From contig CALBVI010000193.1 in NCBI GenBank assembly GCA_937969395.1, positions 1-6,674 on the forward strand: a DNA stretch of 6,674 bases. Direction: 5' to 3'. The notes beneath the pieces are model-generated. The model did no database searches and was not told the origin of the DNA. It saw nothing but the letters and a program-made list of their open reading frames with translations. Below, piece after piece: positions 4,803 through 6,674 of the stretch. The position numbers were made by a program, and so were the translations under genes. The first letter of the stretch is position 1, and each line of letters starts with the position of its first letter. This DNA is from an uncultured Spongiibacteraceae bacterium. GTDB lineage: Bacteria > Pseudomonadota > Gammaproteobacteria > Pseudomonadales > Dasaniaceae.

Positions 4803-6610
4803 ACATTAGCCTCAGCATGGCTACATATCACATCAATAAACTCATTACCGTACTTATCTAATTTACTCTGCCCAACCCCGGTGATTGTCAGCATATCCAT
4901 TCGTGACATTGGTCTATGCTCTAACATTTCTTTTAATGTAGCATCATGAAAAATAACATAGGGCGGTACATTAAACTCATCTGCCAATTGCTTGCGACAA
5001 GCTCTTAACTCATCCCAAAGTGTTTGATCCTCCGGCATGACCGCTGTTTTTCTAGTTGACTTTTTAGTTAGCTTATTAGGCGCATCAACAATATCTTTAC
5101 GTAATGATAAAGATTTCTCGCCTTTTAAAATAGATCGACACTGATCCGTTAATTGCAATGCACCAAAACCTTCAACATCAACACGCAGCAAACCTCTCAC
5201 TACTAGCTGCCTAATTACCGATCGCCACTGCGCCTCACTAATCGTTTTACCAATACCATAAGTGCTTAACTGTTGATGACCGAACTGTCTGATTTTTTCA
5301 TTGTCTTTACCTAGCAACACATCCAAAACATGCACGACACCAAACCGTTGACCTGTTCGGTAGATACAAGACAGTACTTTTTGCGCGGCCTCAGTGGCAT
5401 CCCAGGTCTCAGGTGGAATTTGACAATTATCACAATTACCGCAGTGGTCAGGCGCCTCATCATCAAAGTAATTTAATAATACTTGCCGGCGACAACCTGT
5501 CACTTCACACAAACCCAACATCGCATCAAGCTTATGCCTTTCTGAACGTTTAAACTGCTCAGACGCATTAGAGCCCGCCTGCATTTGCTGTAAGCGCACA
5601 ACATCCTGCAAACCATAAACCATCCAAGCCTCAGCGCTCTGACCATCACGCCCCGCTCTTCCGGTCTCTTGATAATACGCCTCAATACTTTTCGGCAAAT
5701 CTAGATGCGCAACAAATCTGACATCAGGCTTATCAATACCCATACCAAAAGCGATTGTTGCGACAATAATGACGCCATCTTCACGTAAAAAACGGCTTTG
5801 ATGATAGGCCCGCATCTCTGCACTTAATCCTGCATGGTAAGGCAATGCGGTAAAACCTTGGCCACTTAGCCATGCAGCAGTACCTTCTACTTTCTTACGT
5901 GACAAGCAATACACAATCCCTGCCTGTTCTTTGCGCCCTTGCAAAAATGCAAGCAACTGTTTTTTTGCGCTGGTTTTGTTAGCAATCGCATAGCGAATAT
6001 TGCTGCGATCAAATCCACTAACAAAAGATTGAGCACCGACTAATTGTAGGCGTTGAATAATTTCTTCACGGGTCCGCTGATCGGCCGTTGCCGTTAAAGC
6101 AACACGTGGTACCGAAGGAAATTGATCATTCAAAATATTAAGTGATAAATAGTCCGATCGAAAATCGTGTCCCCACTGCGAGACACAATGGGCCTCATCA
6201 ATAGCAAACAAGGCCAACTCACACTGGTGTAATAGCTGTAGCGTTGACTGCTGTATCAAACGTTCTGGCGCCAAATACAACAAGTCTAACTGGCCATCAC
6301 GCAACTGCTGTTCGATTAATTGCTGCTCACTAAAAGAGAGCGTCGAATTTAAGAAAGCTGCATGGACACCTACCTGCTGCATTGCATCGACCTGATCCTG
6401 CATTAGCGCAATGAGCGGCGAAATAATTATCCCAACGCCGTTACGTAACAGAGAAGGAATTTGATAACACAGAGATTTACCACCGCCCGTAGGCATTAAC
6501 ACTAAAGCATCACTGCCCGCTACAACAGCATCAATAATATCGGCTTGATGGCCACGAAAACTATCGTAGCCATAAATTTCTTTTAAAATGTCTAATGGAG
6601 TATTTTGCAT
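4799..6610 (-). CDS. recQ: ATP-dependent DNA helicase RecQ
   Basis: This is a complete RecQ helicase, 603 residues against about 609 in E. coli. RecQ unwinds DNA 3'-to-5' in recombination, replication-fork repair and suppression of illegitimate recombination. In order: FRGHQ at 18-22 (motif 0), Walker A MPTGGGKS at 39-46 with Lys45, [10 protein letters not shown] at 64-73 (motif Ia), DEAH at 138-141 followed by the aromatic-rich loop SQWGHDFR (144-151), LTATAD at 172-177 (motif III), VYCLSRKK at 233-240 (motif IV), [11 protein letters not shown] at 283-293 (motif V) and [10 protein letters not shown] at 314-323 (motif VI). The RecQ zinc site uses Cys373, Cys390, Cys393 and Cys396. A winged-helix RQC domain covers about 405-500 and an HRDC domain about 528-600. 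No other in-frame start lies between ATG 6610 and an upstream stop codon. A TATAAT box lies six bases before this ATG and no Shine-Dalgarno sequence is visible. The metallohydrolase gene overlaps its stop codon. No key residue is missing. Confidence 0.97.
   Translation of the reverse strand: MQNTPLDILKEIYGYDSFRGHQADIIDAVVAGSDALVLMPTGGGKSLCYQIPSLLRNGVGIIISPLIALMQDQVDAMQQVGVHAAFLNSTLSFSEQQLIEQQLRDGQLDLLYLAPERLIQQSTLQLLHQCELALFAIDEAHCVSQWGHDFRSDYLSLNILNDQFPSVPRVALTATADQRTREEIIQRLQLVGAQSFVSGFDRSNIRYAIANKTSAKKQLLAFLQGRKEQAGIVYCLSRKKVEGTAAWLSGQGFTALPYHAGLSAEMRAYHQSRFLREDGVIIVATIAFGMGIDKPDVRFVAHLDLPKSIEAYYQETGRAGRDGQSAEAWMVYGLQDVVRLQQMQAGSNASEQFKRSERHKLDAMLGLCEVTGCRRQVLLNYFDDEAPDHCGNCDNCQIPPETWDATEAAQKVLSCIYRTGQRFGVVHVLDVLLGKDNEKIRQFGHQQLSTYGIGKTISEAQWRSVIRQLVVRGLLRVDVEGFGALQLTDQCRSILKGEKSLSLRKDIVDAPNKLTKKSTRKTAVMPEDQTLWDELRACRKQLADEFNVPPYVIFHDATLKEMLEHRPMSRMDMLTITGVGQSKLDKYGNEFIDVICSHAEANV
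4810..4813 (-). promoter_or_regulatory. Ribosome binding site supporting the TTG start of the metallohydrolase gene
   Basis: GAGG on the minus strand lies seven bases before TTG (4802-4800) but 13 bases before the ATG at 4796. The spacing favours TTG, although ATG is the stronger codon. The site is inside the last codons of recQ. Confidence 0.45.
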
Positions 6611-6616
6611 GACCGC

Positions 6617-6622
6617 ATTATA
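6617..6622 (-). promoter_or_regulatory. Consensus -10 box (TATAAT) of the recQ transcription unit
   Basis: A perfect TATAAT on the minus strand lies six bases upstream of the recQ ATG. At the usual distance, transcription would begin at or within one or two bases of the start codon. No good -35 hexamer is found 16-18 bases upstream (the region reads around ATCGAT), and there is no extended -10 TG. The promoter may be weak, activator-dependent or only one of several, as others could lie off the right edge. Confidence 0.45.
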
Positions 6623-6674
6623 CCTATAAGTACTGAGGCATCGATTTTATACGGCTATTTTTTACAGCTTAAAC

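Noticed and set aside
5500..5685. Minus-strand 61-codon open frame inside recQ
   Set aside because: It is in a different frame within the conserved RecQ motif VI to zinc-site region, so it is coincidental.
4068..6610. recQ plus metallohydrolase as a phage-defence pair
   Set aside because: RecQ is a full-length housekeeping-type enzyme with all standard domains, the partner is a common cytoplasmic YgjP-like protein, and no nuclease, sensor or mobile-element context is present.

Overview
The window looks like chromosomal DNA of a gammaproteobacterium of moderately low GC (about 40% by eye). TesA, the YgjP-like hydrolase and RecQ all carry the family motifs in forms close to the E. coli proteins. 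The species cannot be fixed from this sequence. There are seven protein genes and no long gene-free stretch. I see no RNA genes, insertion sequences or CRISPR arrays.

Layout. Positions 2-628 (+) hold the 3' part of a tesA-like periplasmic esterase/thioesterase; its start codon lies off the left edge. Positions 775-2581 (+) look like a three-gene operon: an ECF-type RNA polymerase sigma factor, a one-TM zinc-finger (ZAS) anti-sigma factor with a periplasmic domain, and a small exported, strongly charged coiled-coil protein. After a 125-base gap with its own candidate promoter and an 8-bp inverted repeat touching the start codon, positions 2707-4032 (+) encode an exported protein with TPR-like repeats followed by a probable outer-membrane beta-barrel. 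On the opposite strand, positions 6610-4068 hold recQ and, overlapping its stop codon, a YgjP-like metallohydrolase gene. The two blocks converge across only 35 bases.

How the genes work together. The sigma/anti-sigma pair has the standard architecture for transmitting an envelope signal to transcription, and its third gene and the next gene both encode envelope proteins. The most notable non-coding signal is a repeated element: the same 12-mer, TGCAACCTTTAC, followed 11 bases later by CGTC, occurs just before the sigma gene (739-765) and again at the very end of the sigma coding sequence, before the anti-sigma gene (1307-1333). This fits the 'AAC - 17 bp - CG(T)C' shape of ECF promoters and suggests autoregulation plus a separate internal promoter for the anti-sigma gene. 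RecQ and the metallohydrolase are probably co-transcribed from a TATAAT-box promoter six bases upstream of the recQ start codon, which implies a leaderless or nearly leaderless mRNA.

I did not find a convincing new defence or mobile system. The sigma/anti-sigma/coiled-coil/TPR-barrel locus is the least described part of the window.
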